Of a stretch of DNA of 64,000 bases, positions 25,651-35,311 are shown in pieces. Positions within the stretch are counted from its first letter, which is position 1. Every line of letters begins with the position of its first letter. The DNA is from Achromobacter sp. AONIH1 (GTDB taxonomy: Bacteria; Pseudomonadota; Gammaproteobacteria; Burkholderiales; Burkholderiaceae_B): positions 1,116,001-1,180,000 of the forward strand of contig NZ_CP026124.1 of assembly GCF_002902905.1 (NCBI RefSeq), given 5' to 3'. Under the pieces are notes generated by a model that saw only the letters and a program-made list of their open reading frames with translations, ran no database searches and had not been told where the DNA came from. A program made the translations under genes and the position numbers.

Positions 25651-26520
25651 TCATTCGCGGAATTCCGGGGCCCAGTGCAGCAGCCGCCGCTCCAGCCACG
25701 TCACGCAATACACCAGCGCGATCCCCACCAGCGACAGCAGCGTGACCGCGGCGAACATGTCGGTGGCGTTGAGCGTGGCCAGCGCGGTGATCATCAGGTA
25801 GCCCATGCCGGTGGTGGAGCCGACGAACTCGGCCAGCACCACGCCGATCAGCGCGAAGCTGATGGCGTTGGGCAGCGCGGCGAAGGTCCAGGCTGCGGCG
25901 GTGGGCACGCGCACGCGCCACAGGATCTGGCGCGGCGAGCCGCCCAGCGTGCGGCAGAAGTCCACCAGCTCGCGCTCCACGCTGCGCCCGCCCTTGTAGG
26001 TGTTGAAGAACACCAGGAAGAACACCACGAACCAGGACGTGACCACCTTGGACGCCAGCCCGAGCCCGAAGAACATGGTGATGAGCGGCACGAAGGCGAT
26101 GCGCGGCATGGAGTTGAAGGCCACGATGTAAGGATTGAACACATCGGCCAGGAAGCGGCTGCGGCTGAGCGTCATGCCCACCAGGAAGCCGCTGCCCACG
26201 CCCACCGCCAGCCCGATCAGCGTGGCCTGCAGCGTCAGCCACAGATGCGGCCAGACCGAGCGTGGGCCGGGCTGCAGCCATTCCCACAGGCGCACGGCCA
26301 CGCGCGAGGGCTGGCTGATGAAGAAGGGATCGAACAGGGTGTTCTGCGTGAACCAGGGAATGCGCGTCAGTGTCTCCCAGGCGCCCAGGATCACGGCCAG
26401 GATCAGCACCTGCCACAGCGTGACGCGGACGCGGCGGGCGATGGCCGCGCGGCGGTCCAGACGCAGCGGGTCCTGCGGCGCGGGGGCGGATTCATGGCGG
26501 GGAGTCGTCGCGGAAGTCAT
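25651..26520 (-). CDS. ABC transporter permease, taurine/nitrate/sulfonate type
   Basis: A 289-residue inner-membrane permease (SsuC/TauC-like) with about six membrane spans and the coupling loop RELVDFCRTLGGSPRQILWRV near residue 190. I chose ATG at 26520, 11 bases after the ATPase stop; a longer frame upstream would overlap the ATPase gene. It works with the upstream ATPase and receptor. A three-hairpin repeat begins directly after its stop. Confidence 0.92.
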   Translation of the reverse strand: MTSATTPRHESAPAPQDPLRLDRRAAIARRVRVTLWQVLILAVILGAWETLTRIPWFTQNTLFDPFFISQPSRVAVRLWEWLQPGPRSVWPHLWLTLQATLIGLAVGVGSGFLVGMTLSRSRFLADVFNPYIVAFNSMPRIAFVPLITMFFGLGLASKVVTSWFVVFFLVFFNTYKGGRSVERELVDFCRTLGGSPRQILWRVRVPTAAAWTFAALPNAISFALIGVVLAEFVGSTTGMGYLMITALATLNATDMFAAVTLLSLVGIALVYCVTWLERRLLHWAPEFRE

Positions 26521-26531
26521 GGCGTCCGGTC

Positions 26532-27302
26532 TCAGGCGGCGGCGCGGAACTGCTGGCCCAGCACGCTCCACAGGCTTTGCACGTGGGCGGTGAACTGCGG
26601 CGTCTCGCGCAGCGTGAACACGTCGCGTGGATGCGGGATGGCGATGCGCTCGTCCAGCAGTACGCGGCTGGGCGGTCCGGACAGCACCACGACGCGGTCC
26701 GACAGCGTGATGGCCTCGTCCAGGTCGTGCGTCACCATCACGATGGTCTGGCCCAGCGTGCGCCAGATCTCGATCAGCTCGCGGTGCAGGTGCGTCTTGG
26801 TGTGCGTGTCCAGCGCGCCGAAGGGCTCGTCCAGCAGCAGGATGCGCGGCTCCACCGCCAGGCTCATCAACAGCGCCACGCGCCGCCGCATGCCGCCAGA
26901 GAGCTGGTGCGGATAGGCGTCGGCGAAGTCCGCCAGATGGCCCAGCTCCAGCAGCTCGGCCACGCGGCTGGCGATCCGGTCGGGCGCCACGCCCTGGAAC
27001 TTCAGTCCCAGGGCCACGTTCTTCCGGACGCTGAACCAGGGCAGCAGCGTGTCCTTCTGGAAGATATAGCCCAGTCTGGGCGGCACCTGGCCGTTGACCC
27101 GCTGGCCGTCCACGCGGATCTCGCCGGCGGTGGGCGGCAGGAAGCCCGCGATCATGTTCAGCAGCGTGCTCTTGCCGCAGCCCGAGGGGCCGACGATGGA
27201 CACGAACTCGCCCGCGCCGATGGTCAGGCTGACCTCGCCCACCGCATGCGTGACGCCCTGGCGCGCGGGGTACGCCTTGCCGACCCGGTCCAGCTCGATC
27301 AT
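26532..27302 (-). CDS. ABC transporter ATP-binding protein, taurine/nitrate/sulfonate type
   Basis: A 256-residue ATPase: Walker A GPSGCGKSTLLN, Q-loop YIFQKDTLLPWFSVRKNV, signature LSGGMRRRVALLMSLA, Walker B LLLDEPFGALD, H-loop VTHDLDEA. The QKDTLLPW segment is diagnostic for the SsuB/TauB/NrtD group. Its ATG overlaps the TAA of the receptor gene by one base (TAATG). Confidence 0.94.
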   Translation of the reverse strand: MIELDRVGKAYPARQGVTHAVGEVSLTIGAGEFVSIVGPSGCGKSTLLNMIAGFLPPTAGEIRVDGQRVNGQVPPRLGYIFQKDTLLPWFSVRKNVALGLKFQGVAPDRIASRVAELLELGHLADFADAYPHQLSGGMRRRVALLMSLAVEPRILLLDEPFGALDTHTKTHLHRELIEIWRTLGQTIVMVTHDLDEAITLSDRVVVLSGPPSRVLLDERIAIPHPRDVFTLRETPQFTAHVQSLWSVLGQQFRAAA

Positions 27303-28360
27303 TACAGGCCCCGGGCGCGGCGCACGAAGCTCATGTCCACGCAGCGCGAGTACGGCACGGTCTTGAGCTCGTCGTTCGAGAACTGGCGGCCGTCGCCCAT
27401 GATGGCGCTCATGCGCTGGTAGGCGTCCTCGGTGATGAGGTTGTCCGACAGGAACACGGTCTGCTTGTAGACGCCCAGCGTTTTCTCGATGGCGCTCTTG
27501 GGGAAGGCGCTGAGATAGTCGTCGTAGATCGCCTCGGTGATGGCGGCGGCGTCATGGGCGCTGATGAAATCCTGCGCCTTGACCAGCGCGCCGACGAAGG
27601 CCTGCACCGTTTCGGGGCGTTTTTGGATGGTGTCGGCCAGCGTCAGCGCGGCGATGCCGGGCACGTCGCCGCCCATGAACTCGTTCCACGAGGCCTCGGT
27701 GGTGGCGTCGAAGATCGGCACGCCCCAGCCCTCCTGGCGGGCCTGCTCCATCATCGACATGGTGGCCATGCTGGCCGAGACCGAGCCGGTCTTGAGCGCG
27801 CCCAGCATGGTGGCCAGGTCGCCCAGCGGGCGGATGTCCACCTTGTCGGCCACGCCGGCCTTCTGCATCAGGTACAGCGCCATCAGCCAGGTGCTGGACT
27901 GCGGCTGGGTCGCGCCCACGCGCTTGCCGGCCAGGTCTTTCAGCGACTTGATCTTGCCGCTGTCGTAGTCCTCGCGCCGCACGATCACGTTGGCGTAGGT
28001 CAGCTTGCGGTCGAAGCCGAACACCAGCGTGGCCGGCTTGCCGGCCAGCGTCAGCGCGGGCGCGGCGGTGGCGGCGGTGGCGCCGAACACGATCTGGCCG
28101 GCGGCCAGCAGCTGATTGGTGCGCGGGCCGCTCTGGGAATTCAGGTACTCGACCTCCAGCCCGGCCTCGCCGAAATAGCCGCGCTTGAGCGCCACATAGC
28201 CGGCCGCGAAGAAGGGGTCGATGCTGCCCTGCCCGTAGACCACGCGCCCCAGCTTGGGCTGGGCCAGCGCCACGCGGCCCTCGATCAGGCTGAGGCCGGC
28301 CAGCGCGCCGGCGGCGGTCAGGATGCGGCGGCGGGCGGGGGAGCGGGGGCTTGCGGTCAT
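27302..28360 (-). CDS. ABC transporter substrate-binding protein, NMT1/SsuA-like, with Tat-like signal
   Basis: A 352-residue periplasmic receptor. Twin-arginine-like leader SPARRRILTAAGALAGLSL, cleavage near ALA at about 33. The mature part has the NMT1/THI5-like pattern: DPFFAAGYVALKRGYFGEAGLEVEY, QLLAAGQIVFGATAATA, LKDLAGKRVGATQPQSS. The substrate could be a sulfonate, pyrimidine precursor or aromatic acid. First gene of a minus-strand operon with ATPase, permease and possibly the SDR. Confidence 0.92.
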   Translation of the reverse strand: MTASPRSPARRRILTAAGALAGLSLIEGRVALAQPKLGRVVYGQGSIDPFFAAGYVALKRGYFGEAGLEVEYLNSQSGPRTNQLLAAGQIVFGATAATAAPALTLAGKPATLVFGFDRKLTYANVIVRREDYDSGKIKSLKDLAGKRVGATQPQSSTWLMALYLMQKAGVADKVDIRPLGDLATMLGALKTGSVSASMATMSMMEQARQEGWGVPIFDATTEASWNEFMGGDVPGIAALTLADTIQKRPETVQAFVGALVKAQDFISAHDAAAITEAIYDDYLSAFPKSAIEKTLGVYKQTVFLSDNLITEDAYQRMSAIMGDGRQFSNDELKTVPYSRCVDMSFVRRARGL

Positions 28361-28461
28361 GTCGTCCTCTTCGGTCGTGTGCGGTACAGCGGGGTAAACA
28401 ATACCGCAATACGGCGGGGTTCCGGGCGTTTGTCATGCGCCTGTCGCAAGCGGCCCGCCAA

Positions 28462-28489
28462 TGAAAAACGCCCGGTCTCCCGGGCGTTC
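28462..28489 (-). terminator. Rho-independent terminator after topB
   Basis: On the minus strand, a perfect AACGCCCGG / CCGGGCGTT stem with a GAGA-type loop is followed by a T run (TTTTTC). It lies 25 bases beyond the topB stop and ahead of the receptor gene's promoter region. Confidence 0.88.
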
Positions 28490-28514
28490 CTCAATGGCTG
28501 CCGATCATTCCGGC

Positions 28515-31139
28515 TCAGGCCGCGGTCTTCTTGGCCGTTTTCTTGGCGGCGGTCTTGGTCGCGGTTTTCTTCACCGCCGCCTTCTTGGCGGGGGCTTTCT
28601 TGGCGGCCGTTTTCGTGGCCGTCTTGGTGGCGGTCTTGGTCGCCGCCGTCTTGCTGGCCGTCTTGGCCGGCGCGCGGCCCGGCTTTTCAGGACGGGGCTC
28701 GAACTCGAAGCCGATCTTGCCGTCGGGCTGGCGCACCAGGAAGGCCTTGAACTTGCGGTTGGTGCGGCTGGAGACGAAACCGTCGAGCAGGCCGGTGCGG
28801 CCTTCGGTCAGCAGCTTTTCCATCTGCTCGCGCGAGATTTCCTGCTGCAGGATGACCTTGCCGGAACGGAAATCGCAGGTCCTGGCCGGACCCACGGACT
28901 TCTCGCAGACGTAGCTCATGCCGTGCTCGAAGACGCGCGACGAGCACTTGGGGCAGGCGCCGACCGGCGTGTGGCCGGAGAAGTCCACGGCTTCGGCGTC
29001 GTCCTCGTCGTTCTGGCCGAAGTCGAATTCCAGCTTGTTCTCGTCGCTGATGCGCAGGATGGCGGCGAAGGGCCGGCCCATCTTGCTGATGAAGCCTTGC
29101 AGCGGGCCGATCTCGCGCTTGGCCAGCAGTTCCTCGACTTCCGGCAGTTCGAAGGTGCGCCCGCCCGGGTGTTTGCCGATCGAGAAATCGCAGCTGGTGC
29201 AGGCAAAGCGCCGGTAGTTTTCCTTGACCACGGCGCCGCACTTCGGGCAGGGCGTGCGCAGCGTGGCGTAGTCGCCCGGCACGGTGTCGCGCTCGTATTC
29301 CTTGGCGCGCTTGACGATGACCTGCGTCATCTGCGCGATCTCGCGCATGAAGGCCTCGCGGCCCAGGCCGCCCTGCTCGATCTGCTTGAGCTTGTGCTCC
29401 CATTCGCCGGTGAGTTCGGGCGAGGTCAGTTCGGTCACGTCCAGGCCGGACAGCAGCGTCATCAGCTGGCGCGCCTTGGCGGTGGGCACCAGGTCGCGGC
29501 CTTCGCGGCGCAGGTAGCTTTCGTTGAGCAGGCCTTCGATGATGGCCGCGCGCGTAGCCGGCGTGCCCAGGCCGCGCTCGGACATGGCTTCGCGCAGCTC
29601 TTCGTCGTCGACCAGCTTGCCCGCGCCTTCCATGGCCGACAGCAGCGTGCCTTCGTTGTAGCGCGCGGGCGGCTTGGTGGTCAGGCCCACGGCTTCGACG
29701 TCCTCGGTGCGCACGGTCTCGCCGTCGGCCACCGGCACCAGGTTGGCGTCCTCGCCCTGGGCTTCCTTGCCGTAGACGGCCAGCCAGCCGGGGGCGACCA
29801 GCACCTTGCCGTCGGTGCGGAAGCGATGGCCCTGCACCTCGGTCATGCGGGTGGTGACGCGGTATTCGGCGGCGGGGAAGAACACCGCCAGGAAGCGCTT
29901 GAGCACCAGGTCGTACAGCTTGCCCTCGGCCTCGCTCAGGTCATGCGGGATCTGCAGCGTGGGGATGATGGCAAAGTGGTCCGACACCTTCTTGTTGTCG
30001 AAGATGCGGCGGTTGGGCTTGACCCAGCCCTCGCCGACCACGGTGCCGGCATGGCGCGCCAGGCCGCCGACGGCGTTCGAGCCGCCCTGCGCCAGCGCGC
30101 GCATGGTTTCCTTGACCGTGTTCAGGTAGTCCTCGGGCAGGTAGCGCGAGTCGGTACGCGGGTAGGTTAGCGCCTTGTGGCGTTCGTACAGGGTCTGGGC
30201 CAGCGCCAGCGTGGTCTTGGCCGAGAAGCCGAAGCGGCCGTTGGCCTCGCGCTGCAGCGAGGTCAGGTCGTACAGGGCCGGCGACATCTGGGTCGAGGGC
30301 TTGGATTCCTCGGTCACGCTGCCGGGCTGTTCGCGGCAGGCCGCCACCACGCTCTGGGCGGCGGCTTGCGACCACAGGCGCGATTCGCGCTTTTCCGGGT
30401 CGCGCTCGTCCTTCTTGAAGTCCGGGTCGATCCAGCGGCCTTCGTACAGGCCGGCGGCGGCCACGAACTGGGCGCGCACCTCCCAGTAGTCGCGCGGCAC
30501 GAAGGCGCGGATGCGTTCCTCGCGCTCGGCCACGATGGCCAGCGTGGGCGTCTGCACCCGGCCGACCGGGGTCTTGAAGAAGCCGCCGTCCTTGCTGTTG
30601 AAGGCGGTCATGGCGCGCGTGCCGTTGATGCCGACCAGCCAGTCGGCCTCGGCGCGCGAGCGCGCGGCCGCTTCCAGCGGCTTGAGCTGGACGTCGTCGC
30701 GCAGGTTGGCGAAGGCGTCGCGGATCGCGGCCTGGGTCATGGACTGCAGCCACAGGCGCTGGATCGGCTTCTTCACGCCGGCATACTGAATGATGTAGCG
30801 GAAGATCAGTTCGCCCTCGCGCCCGGCGTCACAGGCGTTGATGATGGCGTCCACGTCCTTGCGCTTGGCCAGGCGGACCAGCAGTTTCAGGCGTTCGGCT
30901 GATTTCTTGTCCGTGGGGCCCAGCTCGAATTCAGGCGGAATGACGGGCAGGTGCGTGAAGCTCCACTTCCCTTTGACAGGATCGTTGGGCGCGACCAGGC
31001 TCAGCAAATGGCCGATGCTGGAAGCCAGTACGTAACGTTCGCTTTCAAAATAGTCGCCCTCGCGCGCGAAGCCTCCCAAGGCGCGTGATATATCAAGGGC
31101 CACCGAGGGCTTCTCGGCAATAATCAGCGTTTTATTCAT
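28515..31139 (-). CDS. topB: DNA topoisomerase III with histone-H1-like C-terminal tail
   Basis: An 874-residue type IA topoisomerase. N-terminal Toprim domain: MNKTLIIAEKPSVALDISRAL and INACDAGREGELIF (metal-binding DxD-type acidic site). Active-site Tyr in ALTYPRTDSRYLPED near residue 330. Two zinc-ribbon-like modules follow (CPKCGAVVKENYRRFACTSC; CPKCSSRVFEHGMSYVCEK). Residues from about 818 are a Lys/Ala/Thr-rich tail built of KTA/TKTA/KKA units, like Bordetella H1-like proteins; it should bind DNA non-specifically. The start at 31139 gives the canonical MNKTLIIAEKPS terminus. Divergent from the membrane-protein gene. Confidence 0.95.
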   Translation of the reverse strand: MNKTLIIAEKPSVALDISRALGGFAREGDYFESERYVLASSIGHLLSLVAPNDPVKGKWSFTHLPVIPPEFELGPTDKKSAERLKLLVRLAKRKDVDAIINACDAGREGELIFRYIIQYAGVKKPIQRLWLQSMTQAAIRDAFANLRDDVQLKPLEAAARSRAEADWLVGINGTRAMTAFNSKDGGFFKTPVGRVQTPTLAIVAEREERIRAFVPRDYWEVRAQFVAAAGLYEGRWIDPDFKKDERDPEKRESRLWSQAAAQSVVAACREQPGSVTEESKPSTQMSPALYDLTSLQREANGRFGFSAKTTLALAQTLYERHKALTYPRTDSRYLPEDYLNTVKETMRALAQGGSNAVGGLARHAGTVVGEGWVKPNRRIFDNKKVSDHFAIIPTLQIPHDLSEAEGKLYDLVLKRFLAVFFPAAEYRVTTRMTEVQGHRFRTDGKVLVAPGWLAVYGKEAQGEDANLVPVADGETVRTEDVEAVGLTTKPPARYNEGTLLSAMEGAGKLVDDEELREAMSERGLGTPATRAAIIEGLLNESYLRREGRDLVPTAKARQLMTLLSGLDVTELTSPELTGEWEHKLKQIEQGGLGREAFMREIAQMTQVIVKRAKEYERDTVPGDYATLRTPCPKCGAVVKENYRRFACTSCDFSIGKHPGGRTFELPEVEELLAKREIGPLQGFISKMGRPFAAILRISDENKLEFDFGQNDEDDAEAVDFSGHTPVGACPKCSSRVFEHGMSYVCEKSVGPARTCDFRSGKVILQQEISREQMEKLLTEGRTGLLDGFVSSRTNRKFKAFLVRQPDGKIGFEFEPRPEKPGRAPAKTASKTAATKTATKTATKTAAKKAPAKKAAVKKTATKTAAKKTAKKTAA

Positions 31140-31201
31140 GTGTATCCAGTGGCGGCGGACCCGCCTTAGTAGCGCGGATAATAAGATCGGAGATTCTCGA
31201 C

Positions 31202-33841
31202 ATGCAAGTCGGCACTGAAAGGCAAGCGGGATCCGAACTGCACGCTTGGCGTCAATTCCTGGCGCGAAGCACCCTCTGGCTGGGCGTTTTGCTGCTGGGC
31301 AGCGCGGCCATTTGCTGGGTCGCGGCCAATTGGCAGGACATGAGCAAGGTCCAGCGATTCGCCGGCGCCCAGACCCTGTTGGCCGTCTGCGCGCTGGCCG
31401 CCGCCTGGGCCGGATTGCGCCTGCGGACCGCCGCCGGCGCGCGCGGCGCCATCCCCGGCGCCCTGCTGGCGCTGGCCGGCATCCTGCTGGGCGCCCTGCT
31501 CGCGTTGCTGGGCCAAACATACCAGACCGGCGCCGATACCTGGGAACTGTTCGCCTGGTGGGCCGTGCTGCTGCTGCCCTGGGCGCTGGCCGCGGCCAGC
31601 CAGGCGGTCTGGCTGCTATGGACCCTGGTCGTCAACGTGGCCATGGTCCTGTGGCTGGGCGAGCGGGTCTTCAGCTGGTGGGGACTCCTGGGCGCGACGT
31701 ACCTGCCCGCCCTGATCGTGGCCGGCCTGAACCTGGCGATGCTGGCGGGCTGGGAACTGGCCGCGCGCCGCTGGCGCGCCAGCACCCTGGTCGGTCCGCG
31801 CCTGCTGGCCGCGCTGGCCATCGGCGCGCTGGTGATGTCGACGATGTACACCGACCTCTTCATCGGCCGCAGCTACGGCAGCACGACCGGCAGCATCGCC
31901 TGGCTGGTGGTCACGCTGGTCCTGGGTTTCTATTATCAGAAGGTGCGCCGCGACTTGGTCATCCTGGCCATGCTGGCCGCCGGCGTGATCTGCGTCTCCC
32001 TGCGGGTCGTGGGGGAATGGCTGCTGCGGCTCGAGCCCGGCGCCTGGGCGGCGCTGCCCCTGGCCGCGCTGCTCATGGCCGAGGCGGTCTGGGCCGCGCG
32101 CTGGCTGCGCGGGCTGGCCGCCGAGGGCAAGACGGCCGCGCCGGCGGCCGATGCCGAGCCCGCCAGCGCCTCGGCCGGCAATCCCGTGGACCCGGCCCCG
32201 GCCGGCGAGCCGGTGGCCCAGGTCACTCCGCCCGCGACGCCCGCCGCCGATGCGCCCTGGTACGTGCAATGCCTGCTGGGCCTGAGCGCCTGGCTGGCGA
32301 CACTGCTGCTGCTGCTGTTCATCGGCTTGTCCCAGATCGTCAACACGCAGGAAGGCGCGCTGGTCGCCGGGCTGGTGCTGTGCGCGGCCGGCGTGGCCGT
32401 GCTGCGCAGCGAGGCCGGTCCGTTCTGGCGGCAGTGCGGCACGGCGATGGCCTTTGCCGGCGAGCTGCTGGTCATTTTCGGAATATCAGACTCCACGTCA
32501 TTCACCAACGCCTGCCTGTTCGTGCTGGCCCTGGCCGTGGCGGTGTACGTGCTGGGTACCGATCTCATCCTGCGCTTCCTCAGCGGCCTGCTGATCGCGG
32601 GCGCCGCCGCCGGGCTGATCTGGCGCGGCCTGTCGCCCGCGCTGGTGGACGAGAACCTGTTCGACGCCCTGTGGCGCTTCGATTCCGCGCGCGCCGCCTT
32701 CCTGTGGCTGCCCATCGCCGTGACCGGCGCCTGGGGCGCAGCGGTGGCCTTCAGTCTGAGCCGTCGCGATGCCAGCCCGCGCGCCCGCGCGCTGGCGCCG
32801 CTGGCCTGGGCCTTCCTGCTGTCGGTGCAGTGCATGGTGTGGCTGGCCGGCGGCATTTCCGCCCAGCAGCTGCCGGCCATGTGGGCGGTCAACCCGCGTT
32901 CGGCCGTGCTGGTGGTTGCCGGCGCCTTGCTGCCGGCCGCCGCGGCGCTGTCCGTGCTGTGGCCGCGCCGCCGCGTGCTGACGGCCGGCCTGCTGTGGGG
33001 CGTGCCGCTGGCCCTGCTGATCCTGGCGCTGTTCTGGCTGCCCAGCCCCGGCGTGGGCTTCGCGCTGGCCTGGCTGCTGCTGGGCTTCGGCCTGGGCCTG
33101 CGCAGCCTGACCGTGTTCGGCGTGGGCAGCCTGCTGGTCTACCTGGGCGTCTATTACTACCAGCTGGAAGTGCCGCTGCTGCAGAAGGCTGTCTGGCTGG
33201 GCGGCGGCGCCCTGCTGCTGTTCTTCCTGCGCGTCATGGTGTGGCTGGTGCCGCGCCTGATGCGCACCCGCGAGGATGGCCCGCGCGCCATCCTGCCGCC
33301 GGTCTCGGCCGTGCTGCGCTGGCGCACGGTGGGCGTGCTGGGCGGGCTGGCCCTGGTGCTGGCGGTGGCCAATGGCAGCATCTGGCAGCGCGAGCAGCTG
33401 CTGGGCAGCGGCCGCGTCGTGATCCTGGAGCTGGCGCCGGTGGACCCGCGTTCGCTGATGCAGGGCGACTACATGGCGCTGAACTTCGCCGCCAGTCGCG
33501 ACGTCACGCGGCTGCGCAAGGACGGCTCGCGCGACCCGGCCCTGACCCAGGACGAGGTACTCAACTACGAGCCGGACGGCTACCTGGTGCTGGCGCAGGA
33601 CGAGCGCGGCGTGGGCAAGGTCCTGCGCATCCAGCCCGGCACCCAGCCGCGCGCCGATGGCGAGGTGCCGCTGCGCTACCGCGTGCGCGACAACAGCGTG
33701 CGCATCGTCACCAATGCGTATTTCTTCCCCGAGGGCCAGGCCAAGCGCTATGAAGTCGCGCGGTTCGGCGAACTGCGCGTGGGCGAGAACGGCGAGGCGC
33801 TGCTGGTGCGGATGCTGGGGGCGGACTTGCAGCCGCTATAA
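31202..33841 (+). CDS. DUF2157/DUF4401/GDYXXLXY multidomain membrane protein
   Basis: An 879-residue inner-membrane protein with roughly twenty hydrophobic segments. Residues 1-280 resemble DUF2157 (ANWQDMSKVQRFAGAQ). A Pro/Ala-rich linker lies near 305-345, and residues 350-680 are DUF4401-like. The C-terminal soluble domain carries LMQGDYMALNF, the GDYXXLXY motif. These domains occur as separate neighbouring genes in many bacteria and are fused here. Function unknown; transport or envelope assembly has been suggested only by topology. It is divergent from topB across 62 bases. Confidence 0.85.
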   Translation: MQVGTERQAGSELHAWRQFLARSTLWLGVLLLGSAAICWVAANWQDMSKVQRFAGAQTLLAVCALAAAWAGLRLRTAAGARGAIPGALLALAGILLGALLALLGQTYQTGADTWELFAWWAVLLLPWALAAASQAVWLLWTLVVNVAMVLWLGERVFSWWGLLGATYLPALIVAGLNLAMLAGWELAARRWRASTLVGPRLLAALAIGALVMSTMYTDLFIGRSYGSTTGSIAWLVVTLVLGFYYQKVRRDLVILAMLAAGVICVSLRVVGEWLLRLEPGAWAALPLAALLMAEAVWAARWLRGLAAEGKTAAPAADAEPASASAGNPVDPAPAGEPVAQVTPPATPAADAPWYVQCLLGLSAWLATLLLLLFIGLSQIVNTQEGALVAGLVLCAAGVAVLRSEAGPFWRQCGTAMAFAGELLVIFGISDSTSFTNACLFVLALAVAVYVLGTDLILRFLSGLLIAGAAAGLIWRGLSPALVDENLFDALWRFDSARAAFLWLPIAVTGAWGAAVAFSLSRRDASPRARALAPLAWAFLLSVQCMVWLAGGISAQQLPAMWAVNPRSAVLVVAGALLPAAAALSVLWPRRRVLTAGLLWGVPLALLILALFWLPSPGVGFALAWLLLGFGLGLRSLTVFGVGSLLVYLGVYYYQLEVPLLQKAVWLGGGALLLFFLRVMVWLVPRLMRTREDGPRAILPPVSAVLRWRTVGVLGGLALVLAVANGSIWQREQLLGSGRVVILELAPVDPRSLMQGDYMALNFAASRDVTRLRKDGSRDPALTQDEVLNYEPDGYLVLAQDERGVGKVLRIQPGTQPRADGEVPLRYRVRDNSVRIVTNAYFFPEGQAKRYEVARFGELRVGENGEALLVRMLGADLQPL

Positions 33842-33860
33842 AGGCGGCCCGGGCGCACGC

Positions 33861-34751
33861 TCAGCCGCCCGGAGGCGGAAAGCGGCGCGCCCATTGCGCC
33901 GTGGCCCGCGCCAGGAAACCCGCCGGGTCGGCCGCGCCGTCGAGGGTCTCGAAGCCCAGCGCGCGCCAGGCGTCCTGTAGCGCGGCCAGCGGAGCGTTCG
34001 TGTCGATGGCCGGCGCGCCGTTCTGCTTGGACAGTTTCAGGCCGCTGTCGGCGTCCAGGATCAGCGGCACGTGCATGTAGCGCGGCAGCGGCAGGTCCAG
34101 CAGCCGTCCCAGCATGCGCTGGCGCGCCGTGGAGCTGAGCAGGTCGGCGCCGCGCACCACGTCGGTGACGCCCTGGGCGGCGTCGTCCACCACCACCGCC
34201 AATTGATAGGCCCACAGCCCGTCGGCGCGGCGCAGGGCGATGTCGCCCACCGCCCGCGCCACGTCCTGCTCCTGCGGCCCCAGCCAGCGGTCCTCGAAGC
34301 GTTCCACGCCGTCCGGCATGCGCAGGCGCCAGGCGCGCGCCTCGCGGCCTGGCGGCAGGCCGTGGCGGCAGGTGCCTGGATAGGGCCGCTCGCCGTCGGC
34401 GCCGGGCGCGGTCTGGCCGCGCAGCGCCGAGTCGGCGATCTCGCGCCGGGTGCAGCCGCAGCCGTAGATCAGCCCGCGCGCGGCCAGCGCGTCAAAGGCC
34501 GCCTGGTAGGCATCGCCGCGCCGCGACTGCCACATGATCTCGCCGTCCCAGTCCAGGCCCAGCGCCCGCAGCTGCGCCATGATGCATTCGGCGGCGCCCG
34601 GCACGGTGCGTGGCGTGTCCACGTCCTCGATCCGCAGCAGCCAGCGTCCGGCGCTGGCGCGCGCGTCCAGCCAGCTGGCCAGCGCGGCCACGAGCGAGCC
34701 CGCGTGCAGCGGGCCGCTGGGGCTGGGGGCGAAGCGGCCGACGTAGGTCAC
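33861..34751 (-). CDS. gluQ: Glutamyl-queuosine tRNA(Asp) synthetase
   Basis: A 296-residue paralogue of the GluRS catalytic domain that attaches glutamate to queuosine in tRNA(Asp). It has the HIGH-like [20 protein letters not shown], a zinc site (YGCGCTRRE and YPGTCRHG) and a KMSKS-like motif [10 protein letters not shown]. There is no anticodon-binding domain, as expected. It starts with GTG at 34751. It is convergent with the DUF2157 gene and follows smg by about 100 bases. Confidence 0.94.
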   Translation of the reverse strand: MTYVGRFAPSPSGPLHAGSLVAALASWLDARASAGRWLLRIEDVDTPRTVPGAAECIMAQLRALGLDWDGEIMWQSRRGDAYQAAFDALAARGLIYGCGCTRREIADSALRGQTAPGADGERPYPGTCRHGLPPGREARAWRLRMPDGVERFEDRWLGPQEQDVARAVGDIALRRADGLWAYQLAVVVDDAAQGVTDVVRGADLLSSTARQRMLGRLLDLPLPRYMHVPLILDADSGLKLSKQNGAPAIDTNAPLAALQDAWRALGFETLDGAADPAGFLARATAQWARRFPPPGG

Positions 34752-34852
34752 GGACAGATCAGTTCAGGGCAAAAGGCAAGGCGCCGCGCATGCGCGCGGC
34801 GCCGGAAAGGAAATGGGGAGAACGGCGGACGGCCGGCAAGGCGCGGCCGCGA

Positions 34853-35311
34853 TCAGTGCAGGCGCCGCACGCCCTCGTCGTCCAGCAGCTCTTCCAGGAC
34901 CAGATTGTCGATCTCGGCTTCCTGGCTCCAGAGCACCATGAGGGCGATGATCTTGATCTTGTCCAGCGGCACCGGGGTTTCGGGCGACGCCAGGCCACGG
35001 TCGATGACGATTTCGCGCAGTGGCGCGGGCAGCACGCCGGCCGATTCCAGGAAGGCAATGAAGCCGATGGATTCGGAGCCGAGCTGCTGGTATTCATTGT
35101 CGGTGTAGATCCGGGTGCCGGTGTTGGGCACCTGGGCGAGATCGACGCAGCGTTCGGTGGTCTCGGCCAGGCCGTACAGCCAGCCGAGGGCGTCGTCGAT
35201 GTCTTCATGCTCGAAGCCGGCCGCGGCGAGCCGCTTTGCCAGGACGTCGGCCGCGGGACAGGCTTGCGGCGTGTAGTAGTTCTCGAACAGATAAACCAGG
35301 ATATCGAACAT
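34853..35311 (-). CDS. smg: Smg/DUF494 family protein
   Basis: A 152-residue cytoplasmic protein starting MFDILVYLFENYYTPQACPA, the hallmark N-terminus of Smg. The internal pattern AAGFEHEDIDDALGWLYGLAE and C-terminal ALMVLWSQEAEIDNLVLEELLDD fit the family. The start at 35311 was chosen because earlier codons are not conserved. Smg is often found near dprA and topoisomerase genes; here gluQ follows and no dprA precedes it within the window. Molecular function unknown. Confidence 0.92.
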   Translation of the reverse strand: MFDILVYLFENYYTPQACPAADVLAKRLAAAGFEHEDIDDALGWLYGLAETTERCVDLAQVPNTGTRIYTDNEYQQLGSESIGFIAFLESAGVLPAPLREIVIDRGLASPETPVPLDKIKIIALMVLWSQEAEIDNLVLEELLDDEGVRRLH

